DNA of 64,000 bases, taken from contig ABHC01000010.1 in assembly GCA_000171835.1 (NCBI GenBank), positions 146,287 through 210,286 on the forward strand, given 5' to 3'. Under the pieces are notes generated by a model. It made no database searches and had not been told where the DNA came from. It worked only from the letters and a program-made list of their open reading frames with translations. Positions 44,106 through 56,254 of the stretch are shown piece after piece; position 1 is the first letter of the stretch, and each line of letters begins with the position of its first letter. The stretch comes from an alpha proteobacterium BAL199. Lineage in GTDB: Bacteria > Pseudomonadota > Alphaproteobacteria > Thalassobaculales > Thalassobaculaceae. Position numbers and translations under genes: made by a program.

Positions 44106-45323
44106 ATGACCATCGGTGTCGGCGGATCGACGGCGGAAGCGGAACTGGCGGCCATGACGTCGCTGCGCGGCGACACGCCGGCGATCGGGGACGCCGAACG
44201 GAGACAGCGGATCGAACGGGCCCAGGCGCTGATGCGCGAGGCCGGGGTCGATGCGCTGTGGCTCGACGTCTCGACCAGTCTGACCTACTTCACCGGCCTG
44301 CGCCTCGGACGCAGCGAGCGGCTGCACGGCGCCGTCCTGCCGGCGCGCGGCGACCTCAGCTATGTCTGCCCGGCGTTCGAGGAGGAGAAGCTACGCACCA
44401 TGCTGACCCTCGGCGACGACGTCGCGGTGTGGGAGGAGCATGAGGACCCGACCGCCCTGGTCACCGACACGCTGCGCGCCAAGGGCATCGCCGCCGGCAC
44501 CATCGGGGTCGACGAGGCCACGCCGTTCTTCACCTTCGACGGGTTGCGCCGGGCCGGCAACGCCTATGACTTCGTCAACGCCAGCCGGATCACCGCCGGC
44601 TGCCGGTCGATCAAGTCGGATGCCGAGATCGCGCTGATGCAGACCGCCAAGAACATCACCCTGGAGGTCCACAAGGCGACCGCCCGGATGCTGCACGCCG
44701 GCATCACCACCACCGAAGTCCAGGCCTTCATTGTCGAGGCCCACCGCCGGCTGGGGTCGGAGGGGCCGCCGCCGTTCAACATCGTGCTGTTCGGCGAAGC
44801 CACAGCCTACCCGCACGGCGTGCCGTACCCGCAGACCCTGAAGGACGGCGACATGGTGCTGGTCGACGTCGGCGCGCCGGTCGACAGCTACCTGTCCGAC
44901 ATCACCCGCTCCTACGTGTTCGGCGAGCCGACTTCCCGGCAACGCCAGATCTGGAACCTGGAGAAGGCCGCAGAACTGGCGGTGTTCGAGGCTGCCCAGT
45001 TGGGAGCACGCTGCGAGGACCTGGACGCGGCCGCCCGCCGGGTGATTGAAGCCGGCGGATTCGGTCCCGGCTATGCCACCCCCGGCCTGCCGCACCGCAC
45101 CGGCCACGGCATCGGGCTCGACGTCCACGAATGGCCGTACATCGTGAAGGGCGACAAGACAGTCCTGGCGCCCGGTATGACCTTCTCCAACGAGCCGACG
45201 ATCTGCGTGTACGGCGAGTTCGGGGTACGCCTGGAAGACCACATCTATATGACCGTCGACGGCCCACGCTGGTTCACCCAACCGGCGCACACGGTCGACG
45301 ATCCGTTCGGGTATGAGGCTTAG
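44106..45323 (+). CDS. M24-family aminopeptidase (Xaa-Pro dipeptidase-like)
   Basis: 405 residues: a creatinase-like N-terminal domain (about 1-160) and a pita-bread catalytic domain with the di-metal ligands Asp in VDVGAPVDSYLSDITR, His in RTGHGIGLDVHE, Glu in FSNEPT and Glu in RLEDHI. All five ligands appear present. The substrate could be X-Pro peptides or a related amidino compound. A ggagcaggac site precedes ATG 44106; the open frame extends back into the GT39 gene. Confidence 0.88.
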   Translation: MTIGVGGSTAEAELAAMTSLRGDTPAIGDAERRQRIERAQALMREAGVDALWLDVSTSLTYFTGLRLGRSERLHGAVLPARGDLSYVCPAFEEEKLRTMLTLGDDVAVWEEHEDPTALVTDTLRAKGIAAGTIGVDEATPFFTFDGLRRAGNAYDFVNASRITAGCRSIKSDAEIALMQTAKNITLEVHKATARMLHAGITTTEVQAFIVEAHRRLGSEGPPPFNIVLFGEATAYPHGVPYPQTLKDGDMVLVDVGAPVDSYLSDITRSYVFGEPTSRQRQIWNLEKAAELAVFEAAQLGARCEDLDAAARRVIEAGGFGPGYATPGLPHRTGHGIGLDVHEWPYIVKGDKTVLAPGMTFSNEPTICVYGEFGVRLEDHIYMTVDGPRWFTQPAHTVDDPFGYEA

Positions 45324-45453
45324 GTTCAGTGCCGCGATCGAGTAGTGCGGGGCGGTATCCTTCTTTGAGTTGACGCACGTCAATGATCGGGTCGCGAGGA
45401 ACGCGGATATTGCGGGTCACTGGAACTCGCGCCTTCCGAAAGGGGAGCCGGTC

Positions 45454-45867
45454 ATGATCAACTACAAAGTTCTCGCCGCAGCCACGATAGTCACCTTGGC
45501 ACTGCCGGCCGCCTCCATCGCGCAAACCGCGAAACCAGCCTCAATGCAGGAATGCACGCGCCCCGACCCGTCGAGCGACCCCGCCGCGATGCAGGGGTGC
45601 ATGACGAACATGCAGGAAATGATGGACAAGGCGCGGCAGGCGAAGACGCCAACTGAGCGTCAGGCGCTGATGGCAGAACACATGGCCATGATGAAGGGGC
45701 AGATGGCGGCCATGTACGGCATGAAAGGTCACGGCGGCGACGGCGCGATGATGGACCCGAAGTCAGCGCCGCAGATGAAAATGATGCAGCAGCGCATGGA
45801 CATGATGCAGGACATGATGAAGCAGATGCTTGATCAGCAAGATCTCATGATGAAGCCGACCAAGTAG
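45454..45867 (+). CDS. Methionine-rich secreted protein (putative copper binder)
   Basis: 137 residues with a signal peptide (VLAAATIVTLALPAASIAQ). The mature part has 27 methionines by my count, many as MM or MxxM pairs, plus two Cys (QECTRP, QGCM) and a His/Gly patch (KGHGGDG). Met-rich periplasmic proteins commonly bind Cu(I) or Ag(I), so a metal role is likely but inferred. Agggg at 45441-45445 precedes ATG 45454. Followed 47 bases later by a tiny membrane protein. Confidence 0.7.
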   Translation: MINYKVLAAATIVTLALPAASIAQTAKPASMQECTRPDPSSDPAAMQGCMTNMQEMMDKARQAKTPTERQALMAEHMAMMKGQMAAMYGMKGHGGDGAMMDPKSAPQMKMMQQRMDMMQDMMKQMLDQQDLMMKPTK

Positions 45868-45914
45868 CAGCCGACGACCTGACCCTTGTTCAAAATTTAG
45901 TGTTGGAGGCACCA

Positions 45915-46052
45915 ATGGGCGGATTCCTAGATCACGGCGATTCGATCATGTGGGGCATGGGGTGGGGACATCTGCTCTTCACCCTGCTGGTCATCCTCGT
46001 GATAGCGGCGTTGGCCAAGTACCTCTTCTCCAGGAACAGCGGGACCGGCTGA
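45915..46052 (+). CDS. 45-residue single-helix membrane protein
   Basis: Encodes MGGFLDHGDSIMWGMGWGHLL followed by a hydrophobic helix (FTLLVILVIAALAKYLF) and a short basic tail. The ribosome site ggagg lies at 45905-45909, six bases before ATG 45915, strong support for a real gene. Small MGWGH-type membrane proteins often accompany copper-handling genes. It follows the Met-rich secreted protein on the same strand, suggesting a two-gene unit. Confidence 0.7.
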   Translation: MGGFLDHGDSIMWGMGWGHLLFTLLVILVIAALAKYLFSRNSGTG

Positions 46053-46104
46053 TTCTTTCAGAACGATCGGCGGGATACTCCCTCAACGAGCCGCGGCGGG
46101 CGGG

Positions 46105-47772
46105 CTATCGAACGGCTGTCGATGCGACCTCGATCAGCCGCCCGCCTTCCAATCTCACGACCCGATCCATCGCAGAAAGCGCCGCCGGGCGGTGGCTGAT
46201 GGTGATCACGGTGCGGCCGGCGATCAGCGGCTGCAGAGCATCGAGCACCGCCCGCTCGGTCTCGGCGTCCAGGCCTTCGGTCGGCTCGTCCAGCAGCAGG
46301 ATCGGCGCGTCCTTCAGCAGCACTCGGGCCAGCGCGATCCGGCGTGCCTCGCCGCCCGATACCGCCACCCCGGCCTCGCCGAGCCAGGTGTCGAGGCCAT
46401 CCGGCAGTGCGGCCACGAACGCACCGAGCCCGGCGCGTTCGAGTGCCTGCAGGAAATTCTTATCATCGGCATCCGGCGCGGCAATCGCCAGGTTGTCGCG
46501 CAGGCTGCCGACCAGGATCGCGGTCGCCTGCGACAGCACGCCAATGCGGCCATGCAGGTCGGCGACGGTCAGATCGCGCAGGTCGACTCCGCCGAGCGTC
46601 AATCGCCCGACGTCGGGATCGTGGAACCGCAGCAGCAACGACAGCAGGGTCGACTTGCCAGCCCCGCTCGGCCCGGAAACTCCGAGCTTCCCGCCATCCG
46701 GAACGGATAGGTCGATGCCGGACAATGCCGCCGCATCGCTGTCGGGATAGCGAAAGCTCACCCCTTCCAGCACCAACGCGGTCGAACTCGGCGCATCCCG
46801 GCGGCGCTCCGCCGGTGGATCGAGCACCGGCGGTGTCGCGTCGGCGATCTCGCGGACCCGGCGCGCCGCCGCCTTGGTCCTGCCAAGCAGTTGCCAGGCC
46901 AAAGGCAGGGGAGCCACCGCTTCGAACGCCGCCAGGGTGACCAGCACCGCTACTGCGATCAGCGACCCACCGCCGGCCACCGTCGTGCTCAGCACGGCAC
47001 CGCCGAGCACGATCGCCACCAAGGCCAGTTGCGCAACGATCTGGCTGGCGGCTCCGCTGAACGCCGCGATCACGGCCTGGCGACGCAATGCCGATTCATG
47101 AGCGGCTTCCGCTTCGGCGATCACGACTGCCTGCCGGTCGAGCGCCTGGTTGGCGCTGAGATCGGCCATGCCCTGAACCATATCGACCAGTGCGACCCGG
47201 AGCCGTGCCGAGGCTTCGACCTGCTCGCCGCCGGTCCGACGCCCGGCGCGCTCCGCCAGTGCCGGCACGCCGATGCCGGCGAACGCCATCAACCCGATCA
47301 CGACGATCGCGACGACCGGCGACAGGCTTCCCAGCACCACTGCCAAACCGAGCGCCGTCAGCATCGCTACCAGCGTCGGCGTCACCAGCCGCAGGTACAG
47401 CCCGTCCAGCGCATCGATGTCGGAGACCAGCCGCGCCATCAGGTCGCCGCCGCGCCAACCGCCGAGGCGCGCCGGCGCCAGCGGGATCGCCCGTTCGAAG
47501 AACCACAGCCGCAGGTCGGCCAGCACCCGGAACGTCGCTTCGTGCGTGGTCAGGCGCTCCAGGTAGCGCGCCGCGGTGCGCGCGACGACCAGCGCTCGCA
47601 ACCAGACGATCGCGGTGAGTGCACCGCCGGTCGAGGCCCCGGCCACCAGACCACCGGCCAATCCCATCAGCACGATCCCGGTAATCGTCGCCGTGACCGC
47701 GAACGCAGTCCCAAGCGCCAGCCATCCGGCTCGGCGGCGCGCCAGTGCCAGCAGGGCGATGAGGTCAGACAA
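46105..47772 (-). CDS. cydC: Thiol reductant ABC exporter subunit CydC
   Basis: 555 residues: six-helix transporter domain (about 1-300) then an ATPase domain with Walker A GPSGAGKSTLL, signature VSGGEARR and Walker B ILLLDEPT. CydDC exports glutathione and cysteine to the periplasm and is needed for cytochrome bd assembly. Its start overlaps the cydD stop by 8 bases. No cydAB follows within the window. Confidence 0.9.
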   Translation of the reverse strand: MSDLIALLALARRRAGWLALGTAFAVTATITGIVLMGLAGGLVAGASTGGALTAIVWLRALVVARTAARYLERLTTHEATFRVLADLRLWFFERAIPLAPARLGGWRGGDLMARLVSDIDALDGLYLRLVTPTLVAMLTALGLAVVLGSLSPVVAIVVIGLMAFAGIGVPALAERAGRRTGGEQVEASARLRVALVDMVQGMADLSANQALDRQAVVIAEAEAAHESALRRQAVIAAFSGAASQIVAQLALVAIVLGGAVLSTTVAGGGSLIAVAVLVTLAAFEAVAPLPLAWQLLGRTKAAARRVREIADATPPVLDPPAERRRDAPSSTALVLEGVSFRYPDSDAAALSGIDLSVPDGGKLGVSGPSGAGKSTLLSLLLRFHDPDVGRLTLGGVDLRDLTVADLHGRIGVLSQATAILVGSLRDNLAIAAPDADDKNFLQALERAGLGAFVAALPDGLDTWLGEAGVAVSGGEARRIALARVLLKDAPILLLDEPTEGLDAETERAVLDALQPLIAGRTVITISHRPAALSAMDRVVRLEGGRLIEVASTAVR

Positions 47773-49513
47773 ATCGGGTGCTCTCGCCGTCGGTTTCGAC
47801 CACCCGCCCGGCCTCGATCCGAATCACCCGGTCGGCGCGGGCGATGACCTGGGGGGAGTGGGTGGCGATCAGCACGGTACGGCCGGCACGCAGGCGATCG
47901 ATCGCGTCCAGGACGGCGGCCTCACTGTCCCGGTCGAGGTTGGCGGTCGGTTCGTCCAGCAGGACCAGCGGCGCATCGCGCAGGAAGGCCCGGGCCAGCG
48001 CCACACGGCGCGCCTCGCCGCCGGACAGACCCCGTCCGCCCTCGCCCACCACGGTTGCCAGCCCGTCAGGCAGTCGGTCGGCGAAACTGGAGACCCGGCA
48101 CGCCTCGGCCGCCTGCCGAACCGCTTCCTCCGGTGCATCCGGCCGTCCGAGTCGCAGGTTGTCGGCCAGCGTCCCGACCACGATCCGCGGCGTCTGTCCG
48201 GCCCAGGCGATCGAGGTCCGTAGTTCCGCTCCGGCGACCGAGCGGCCGCCGACGATGATGGCACCGCCGGTCGGACGTTCGTGACCCAGCAGCAGGGCCA
48301 GGACCGACGACTTGCCGGCGCCGCTTTCCCCAACCAGGGCCACCGTCTCGCCGGGCGCTATCCGGAAGCTGCAGCCGTCCAGCGCTGGGCGCCGGCCGCC
48401 CGGATAGGACAGGTCAACGGACTTGAACATCACCTCGGGCGCCCGCTCCAACCGAGGCAATGCGTTGCCGGACGGCAGCGCTGCCGCCGCATCGAGGATC
48501 TCCAGCATGCCTTCGGCGGCGCCGACCGCCGCCGCTCGGTCGTGATAGTGCTGACCGAGCCGGCGCAACGGTTGGAACAGTTCCGGCACCAGGATCAGCA
48601 GAAACAGTCCGGTCTCCAGTTCCAACTCGCTACGTCCGTCGAGCAGAGCCGACCCGATCCGCCCAGCGACCAGGGCGAGCGAACCGATCGCCAGCAGTTC
48701 CAGGACTGTCGACGACAGGAAGGCGACCCTCAGCACCGCCATGGTCGACGCCCGATAGGCATCCGCCACCTCGCGGACCCGCCCCAATTCGCGTTCGGCG
48801 GCGCCAAAAAGCTTGAGAGTGGTCAAGCCCTGCAGCCGGTCGAGAAATACACCGCTCATCCGCTGCAGAACGATCATCTGTCGGCGCGCGGTCGTGCCGG
48901 TGCGCCAGCCAACCAACCCCATGGTCAAGGGCACAAGCAGACCGGCCGCCAGCAGGATCCATCCGGTTCCGGGGTTGACCAGGAACGCCGGTACCAGCAG
49001 CGCGACCGGAATTGCCACGGCCAGGGCCTGCACCGGCAGGTAGCGCGCCACGAACCCGTCCAGGGTTTCGACCTGCTCCATCAGCGTTGCGGTGACCGCG
49101 CCGCTCTGCCGGGCCTTCAGCCAGGACGGGCCAAGCCGAGCCAGGGCGGCGACGAGATCGGCGCGCACGGCCTGTTTTACCCGCGAAGCGGCGGTCGCGG
49201 CGACAATCTCGGAAACGGCCGTCAATCCGGCCCGAAATGCGAACGTCAGGATCGCAAACCCGGCCGTCGGAAGCATCGCCTCAATCGACAAGCCACCGAT
49301 CGCGTCGGCAATCAGCCGGGCCAGCAGGAACGCCTGGAGCACCGCCAGCATTCCGCCGGCAAAACCAGCTCCAATCGCGAGTGTCAGGGGCACTCGGCCC
49401 CAATGCGCCTGTTGCTTCAGCCAACGCTGACGGCGGCGGTCCTCGGCACGGCGCAGCGCTGCGGACGGCTGTCCGCCAGCATCGGCGACAGAAGAGGAGA
49501 GGACGTCAACCAT
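47765..49513 (-). CDS. cydD: Thiol reductant ABC exporter subunit CydD
   Basis: 582 residues with the same layout as CydC: transporter domain, then Walker A GESGAGKSSVL, signature LSGGEARRVAL and Walker B LVLLDEPT. It pairs with the overlapping cydC. MVDVLSSS at 49513 was chosen as start; the longer open frame to 49588 runs into the divergent amidoligase leader. Confidence 0.9.
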   Translation of the reverse strand: MVDVLSSSVADAGGQPSAALRRAEDRRRQRWLKQQAHWGRVPLTLAIGAGFAGGMLAVLQAFLLARLIADAIGGLSIEAMLPTAGFAILTFAFRAGLTAVSEIVAATAASRVKQAVRADLVAALARLGPSWLKARQSGAVTATLMEQVETLDGFVARYLPVQALAVAIPVALLVPAFLVNPGTGWILLAAGLLVPLTMGLVGWRTGTTARRQMIVLQRMSGVFLDRLQGLTTLKLFGAAERELGRVREVADAYRASTMAVLRVAFLSSTVLELLAIGSLALVAGRIGSALLDGRSELELETGLFLLILVPELFQPLRRLGQHYHDRAAAVGAAEGMLEILDAAAALPSGNALPRLERAPEVMFKSVDLSYPGGRRPALDGCSFRIAPGETVALVGESGAGKSSVLALLLGHERPTGGAIIVGGRSVAGAELRTSIAWAGQTPRIVVGTLADNLRLGRPDAPEEAVRQAAEACRVSSFADRLPDGLATVVGEGGRGLSGGEARRVALARAFLRDAPLVLLDEPTANLDRDSEAAVLDAIDRLRAGRTVLIATHSPQVIARADRVIRIEAGRVVETDGESTRFV

Positions 49514-49607
49514 GGCGCGGCTGCGGTACCCCGCGCCCGCTGCGGTGTCAAACTGCCTGAGGAGCGAACGGCTTGATGCGGCGCGCATTGCTCCTACATG
49601 GACCTGG

Positions 49608-50537
49608 GTGGATCAGGCAAACGACAGGACCGTGATCGGCCGCGGCGGTCGACGGCGCGTGGGCGTGGAGATCGAGTTCGGAAAGCTGGATTCCGATCGG
49701 GCCGCAGCGGCCGTGCAACGCCGTTTTGGCGGCACGATCGAGTCCGGTGGCCCACATCGGGTTGCCGTCCGGAACACCGAACTGGGCGACTTTCGGGTGG
49801 AACTCGATTGGGGCTGGGTTCATGGCACCGCTGGCAAAGGCGGGGTCGTCGACAAGGCCAAGACGCTGTTGGCAGACCTTGGCCGAGAGGTCGTCCCGAC
49901 CGAATTGGTAACACCGCCCATGCCCGCCGGGCGATTGCCGGAGATCGATTCTCTGGTGATGGATTTCGTCGAACTCGGCGCCGAGGGCACCCGTTCGGGA
50001 CTATTCAACGGGTTCGGCTTGCATCTCAATCCATCCCTCGCGGCGGATGACCTGGCTGCCGACCCGATCCGCCGGGTCCTGCAGGCATATCTGCTGGAAG
50101 CTCCGGCACTGCGTGTCGCGATCGATGTCGATCCGATGCGCCGCCTGCTGCCGTTCGTCGAACCGTTCCCGCAGCCCTATATCGACCATGTTCTCCATCC
50201 GGACTATGCGCCGTCGCTGGAGCAGTTGATCGACGACTACATCCGATTCAGTCCGACACGGAACCGCGAACTCGACCTGTTGCCCTTATTCGCGCAGATC
50301 GACGAGGAGCGCATCCGCCGGGCGTTGCCGGATCCCCGCGTTTCGGCACGCCCCACCTTCCATTGGCGCCTGCCGAACGCTGACATCGAGGATCCGAATT
50401 GGACCGTCGCGGGACAGTGGGCCCGCTGGCAGCGGATCGAGGAGATGGCCTGCGACACAGCCGCATTGACGGAACGGCTGACCGAACGCGTCCAAGTGCT
50501 TGAAGGCCGTGAGAGCGTGTGGGCCTCGCTGTTTTGA
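49608..50537 (+). CDS. Amidoligase family enzyme
   Basis: About 309 residues of the glutamine-synthetase-fold amidoligase family (Pfam 12224-like), ATP-dependent COOH-NH2 ligases thought to make isopeptide or gamma-glutamyl-type bonds. The start motif GVEIEFGKL carries the metal-binding acidic pair; GLFNGFGLHLNPS and RNRELDLLPLF follow as further family-like blocks. The substrate is unknown. It overlaps the peptidase C26 gene, its usual genomic partner. The start is uncertain: GTG 49608, GTG 49632 and ATG 49512 are all in frame; 49512 would share its codon with the divergent cydD start, so I prefer 49608. Confidence 0.82.
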   Translation: MDQANDRTVIGRGGRRRVGVEIEFGKLDSDRAAAAVQRRFGGTIESGGPHRVAVRNTELGDFRVELDWGWVHGTAGKGGVVDKAKTLLADLGREVVPTELVTPPMPAGRLPEIDSLVMDFVELGAEGTRSGLFNGFGLHLNPSLAADDLAADPIRRVLQAYLLEAPALRVAIDVDPMRRLLPFVEPFPQPYIDHVLHPDYAPSLEQLIDDYIRFSPTRNRELDLLPLFAQIDEERIRRALPDPRVSARPTFHWRLPNADIEDPNWTVAGQWARWQRIEEMACDTAALTERLTERVQVLEGRESVWASLF

Positions 50538-51256
50538 GACTTCCACTTCACCCAAGACCACGCATCGGCGTGACGACCGGTCGGTTCAAGGGCCGAGCGA
50601 TGCGCCTCGCCAATTCGCTTGGTGTTGTGTTGGCGGGCGGCACGCCGGTCACCATCGGGCCCGGTCTGCGCACCAAACTGGACGATCTGGACGGCCTGAT
50701 CGTCGGCGGCGGTGTCGACATCGAATCCAGGTTGTACGGCATCGATACCACCGACGAGTGGCCGTACGATCCCGACCGCGACGCTCTTGAGATCAGGGCC
50801 TTGGACTGGGCCGAGCAACACGACAAGCCGGTTCTCGGCATCTGTCGAGGCGCACAACTGCTGAACGTTCATCGCGGCGGGACCCTCGTCCTTGACCTGG
50901 ACCGTGCTCGCCCCGATCTGCGGAATCCGCGCTCGATCTTCCCATGCAAAGCCGCACATTTGCTGTCGTCATCGACCCTGGCCGCCATGCTCGGACCTGG
51001 GACCTTGGGGATCAACGCCCTACACCATCAGGCCGTCGACAAAGTCGGTGACGGGCTGGTGGTTGCTGCCGTCGACGGTGGCGGCATCGTCCAGGCGATC
51101 GAACAGACCGGACACCGCTTCCGGGTCGGCGTTCAATGGCATCCGGAACTGTTGCTGTGGAACTCTCGGCATCGCCGGCTGTTCCGGGCGCTGGTCGCGG
51201 CCGCAGCGAGCCTGCCTCAGCGGCAGGTGCCCGAGCCGGCTTCGATCAACGCATAA
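50519..51256 (+). CDS. Gamma-glutamyl-gamma-aminobutyrate hydrolase-like peptidase C26
   Basis: About 240 residues of the class I glutamine-amidotransferase fold. The nucleophile Cys is in GICRGAQLLN, with catalytic His/Glu in QWHPEL, and GGGVDIE near the N-terminus. Members cleave gamma-glutamyl bonds, as PuuD does. It overlaps the amidoligase gene; start candidates are GTG 50519 and TTG 50534, the latter forming a TTGA overlap with the amidoligase stop. The pairing suggests the two enzymes make and remove the same amide bond. Its 3' end overlaps the convergent GT39-like gene by 40 bases. Confidence 0.85.
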   Translation: MGLAVLRLPLHPRPRIGVTTGRFKGRAMRLANSLGVVLAGGTPVTIGPGLRTKLDDLDGLIVGGGVDIESRLYGIDTTDEWPYDPDRDALEIRALDWAEQHDKPVLGICRGAQLLNVHRGGTLVLDLDRARPDLRNPRSIFPCKAAHLLSSSTLAAMLGPGTLGINALHHQAVDKVGDGLVVAAVDGGGIVQAIEQTGHRFRVGVQWHPELLLWNSRHRRLFRALVAAAASLPQRQVPEPASINA

Positions 51257-52809
51257 CCCAGCGCAGGGGCTGGAGTGCCGGAGCCGACCGACGGTGACTC
51301 GATCCGCCCGAACCGGGCATCGGCGGGCACTGGGCCACCGATCTCGGCCAACGTAGAGATGCGGATGTGGTCGGCGGTCTGCGGATAGCGCGTGTCGTTC
51401 CATACTACCAGACAGGCGCCGGGGCGTTCCAACGCCGGTGGGATGAACTGCGGCCGCTTGTTGGATACGACCCTGGTTTCCGGCAGGAATCGCCGCAAAT
51501 TGGTGCCGGCATCGGTGTAGGGCGAGTCAAAGCTGACGATCGTGCCGCGCTCGAACCCGGCCTCGCGGAGACCTTCGGCATAGCCGTGCCATGGCATGGT
51601 CAAACGGCATTTCGAACAGTCGACGAGTTCGACCGCCCGCTGACCGGCCAACGCCGTCAGGGCAACCACCGCCAGCCCGCCGAGAATTCCAATGTACGTG
51701 ACGGCGCGCCAACGGTGCAGCGGTGCTTCCGGCAGCCAGGCGAACAGCAGCAGCGGCAGTGGCATCAGCACGAACATGTAGTGCTCGCGCAGTTTTTCCA
51801 TGCCGGTGGCCAACACCAATGCGGTCGCGGCGGCCCACAGCAGAAACACCCACAGCCCAAGCCAACGCCGCAATCGACGCCGCGCCGGCAGTGCCGGTGG
51901 TCGACCGCGTCGCGCCATATCCGTCAGGAACATCAGCGCAAACAGCGGCAGCAGCGGCAGGGCAAAACTGCCCGCCGAATCCAGAACCAGCAGCAGCCGG
52001 TCAACGAGTCCGGTCACCTCGTATTCCGGGACCACACCCGACACGAGCCGGGTGTCGGCAACCGCCATCCAACGCTCGAAATGCCACCCGATCCAGATGT
52101 AAGGCGGAGCGGCGAGCGCCAGACCGGCCGCGACTGCGACCAGCCCGCGTCGGCTCCAAAGAACCGCTCGCAACGCCGGGTCGACGCCGGCAGCAACCAA
52201 CAGGCACAGCAGCACCGGTGGATAGCTGAACTTGCCAAGCGATCCGAACGCCACCGCGACGGCTAATCCGGCGTATCCCGCGACGCTCGGTGCCCGTGCC
52301 GACCGGAGCATCAGCCAGACCGTTCCCGCCAGTGCCGTGATCAGCACCAGCGAATCCATGTAGTTTCGAAGCGCTTCCCAGCCATAGAACCAGAACCCAA
52401 AGGCCGAGAGGGCAACGGCCAGGGCGGTCCGGCGGTCCTCGAACACCTCGCGGGCGGCGGCGTGCATCAGGACCGCGAACAGCGCCAGCAGTCCGTATCG
52501 GATCAGCAACGCCACGGCGAGCGACGGCCCGATGACTGACTCGACCAGCGCCGCCAGCCATCCGGCCATCGGGGGATTGCCGAAATCGTAGATCCAGGCA
52601 AAGCCCTGGCCGTACAGCATCAGCTGCGCCTCGTCGCCGGACGAACCGGTGAGAACGAAACTGCGGATCAGGAACGCGACCGAGTAGTAGGAGACTGCCG
52701 CCAGAGCGAAGCTGAGCGGCGTCGCCAACCAGTTGAACAACCGGTCGAGGCGTTCGGCGAAGCGGCGCGCACGCGATGAGGTCGAGGTCGGCAGGGTATC
52801 GGCAGTCAT
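51217..52809 (-). CDS. GT39-like integral membrane glycosyltransferase
   Basis: 530 residues, multi-pass. The first loop has TGSSGDEAQLMLYGQ and the second DFGNPPMAGW, matching the DEAQ and (K/N)PP elements of ArnT/PMT-type enzymes that use polyprenyl-linked donors. C-terminal about 150 residues are a soluble periplasmic domain (from VELVDCSKCRLTMPWHGYAEGL). Donor and acceptor unknown. Its 3' end overlaps the peptidase C26 gene. Confidence 0.78.
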   Translation of the reverse strand: MTADTLPTSTSSRARRFAERLDRLFNWLATPLSFALAAVSYYSVAFLIRSFVLTGSSGDEAQLMLYGQGFAWIYDFGNPPMAGWLAALVESVIGPSLAVALLIRYGLLALFAVLMHAAAREVFEDRRTALAVALSAFGFWFYGWEALRNYMDSLVLITALAGTVWLMLRSARAPSVAGYAGLAVAVAFGSLGKFSYPPVLLCLLVAAGVDPALRAVLWSRRGLVAVAAGLALAAPPYIWIGWHFERWMAVADTRLVSGVVPEYEVTGLVDRLLLVLDSAGSFALPLLPLFALMFLTDMARRGRPPALPARRRLRRWLGLWVFLLWAAATALVLATGMEKLREHYMFVLMPLPLLLFAWLPEAPLHRWRAVTYIGILGGLAVVALTALAGQRAVELVDCSKCRLTMPWHGYAEGLREAGFERGTIVSFDSPYTDAGTNLRRFLPETRVVSNKRPQFIPPALERPGACLVVWNDTRYPQTADHIRISTLAEIGGPVPADARFGRIESPSVGSGTPAPALGYALIEAGSGTCR

Positions 52810-52957
52810 GGGACCCGACGTATGGCCTTGGCCGGGGACAGGGTCAAGCGCGTGCGACCGTGGCGCCCAGGTCGAAACCGTCGGCTGGACCTAACAGCGC
52901 AAGGCGACGATCATGACGGGAAAGCATGCTCAGCCGATTTGCACACGCGGTCCACCC

Positions 52958-53557
52958 ATGAGAATTCTGGCCTTCAGCGATCTGCATCGTGACCGAGATG
53001 CCGCGCAAGCCGTGGTCGACGCGTCAGCCGACGCAGACGTCGTGGTCGGCGCCGGCGACTTTGCGACCGAAGGCAGCGGGTTGACGGACACCTTCGATGT
53101 GCTCAAGCGCATCTCCGCACCGATCGTCCTGGTTGCCGGCAACCACGACAGTCTCGACGACATGCTACGCGCCTGCCGCGATTGGCCGGCAGCGCATATC
53201 CTGCACGGTGACGGCGCCGTCATTCAGGGGATTCCGTTCTTCGGTCTGGGATACGAAATCCCCGCCGGGAACGCTGTCTCCTGGAATCAGCGCATGGAAG
53301 AATCGGACGCCGCCGTCCTGCTCGAACCATGCCCGGCCGACGCCGTTCTCGTTACGCACTCGCCGCCCTACGGCGTCGCCGATCTTCAGCGCAACGGCAT
53401 CCATGAAGGCAGCCGCACGATCGGCGAAGCGGTCGAGCGATGCAAACCCCGACTCCACCTGTGCGGCCACATCCACAACGCGTGGGGCACGTGGGGCACG
53501 ATCGGCGCGTGCCCAGTGCACAACCTCGGGCCGACGGTGAACTGGTTCAACGTGTAA
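52958..53557 (+). CDS. Calcineurin-like metallophosphoesterase
   Basis: 199 residues. Metal-site motifs in order are FSDLHRD (DxH), GAGDF (GD), VAGNHDS (GNHD), THSPPYG and CGHIHN (GHxH), the complete set of this family. Such enzymes hydrolyse phosphomonoesters or diesters; this short soluble type has no predictable substrate. ATG 52958 follows a weak site. It converges with the metH C-part, 18 bases apart. Confidence 0.9.
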   Translation: MRILAFSDLHRDRDAAQAVVDASADADVVVGAGDFATEGSGLTDTFDVLKRISAPIVLVAGNHDSLDDMLRACRDWPAAHILHGDGAVIQGIPFFGLGYEIPAGNAVSWNQRMEESDAAVLLEPCPADAVLVTHSPPYGVADLQRNGIHEGSRTIGEAVERCKPRLHLCGHIHNAWGTWGTIGACPVHNLGPTVNWFNV

Positions 53558-53575
53558 AGCTCCTACTTCGGCCGC

Positions 53576-56248
<2,673 letters not shown>

Positions 56249-56254
56249 GTCGCC

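Noticed and set aside
46105..49513. Toxin or bacteriocin exporter instead of CydDC
   Set aside because: Two overlapping half-transporters, each with its own ATPase and no peptidase or adaptor domain, match CydD and CydC.
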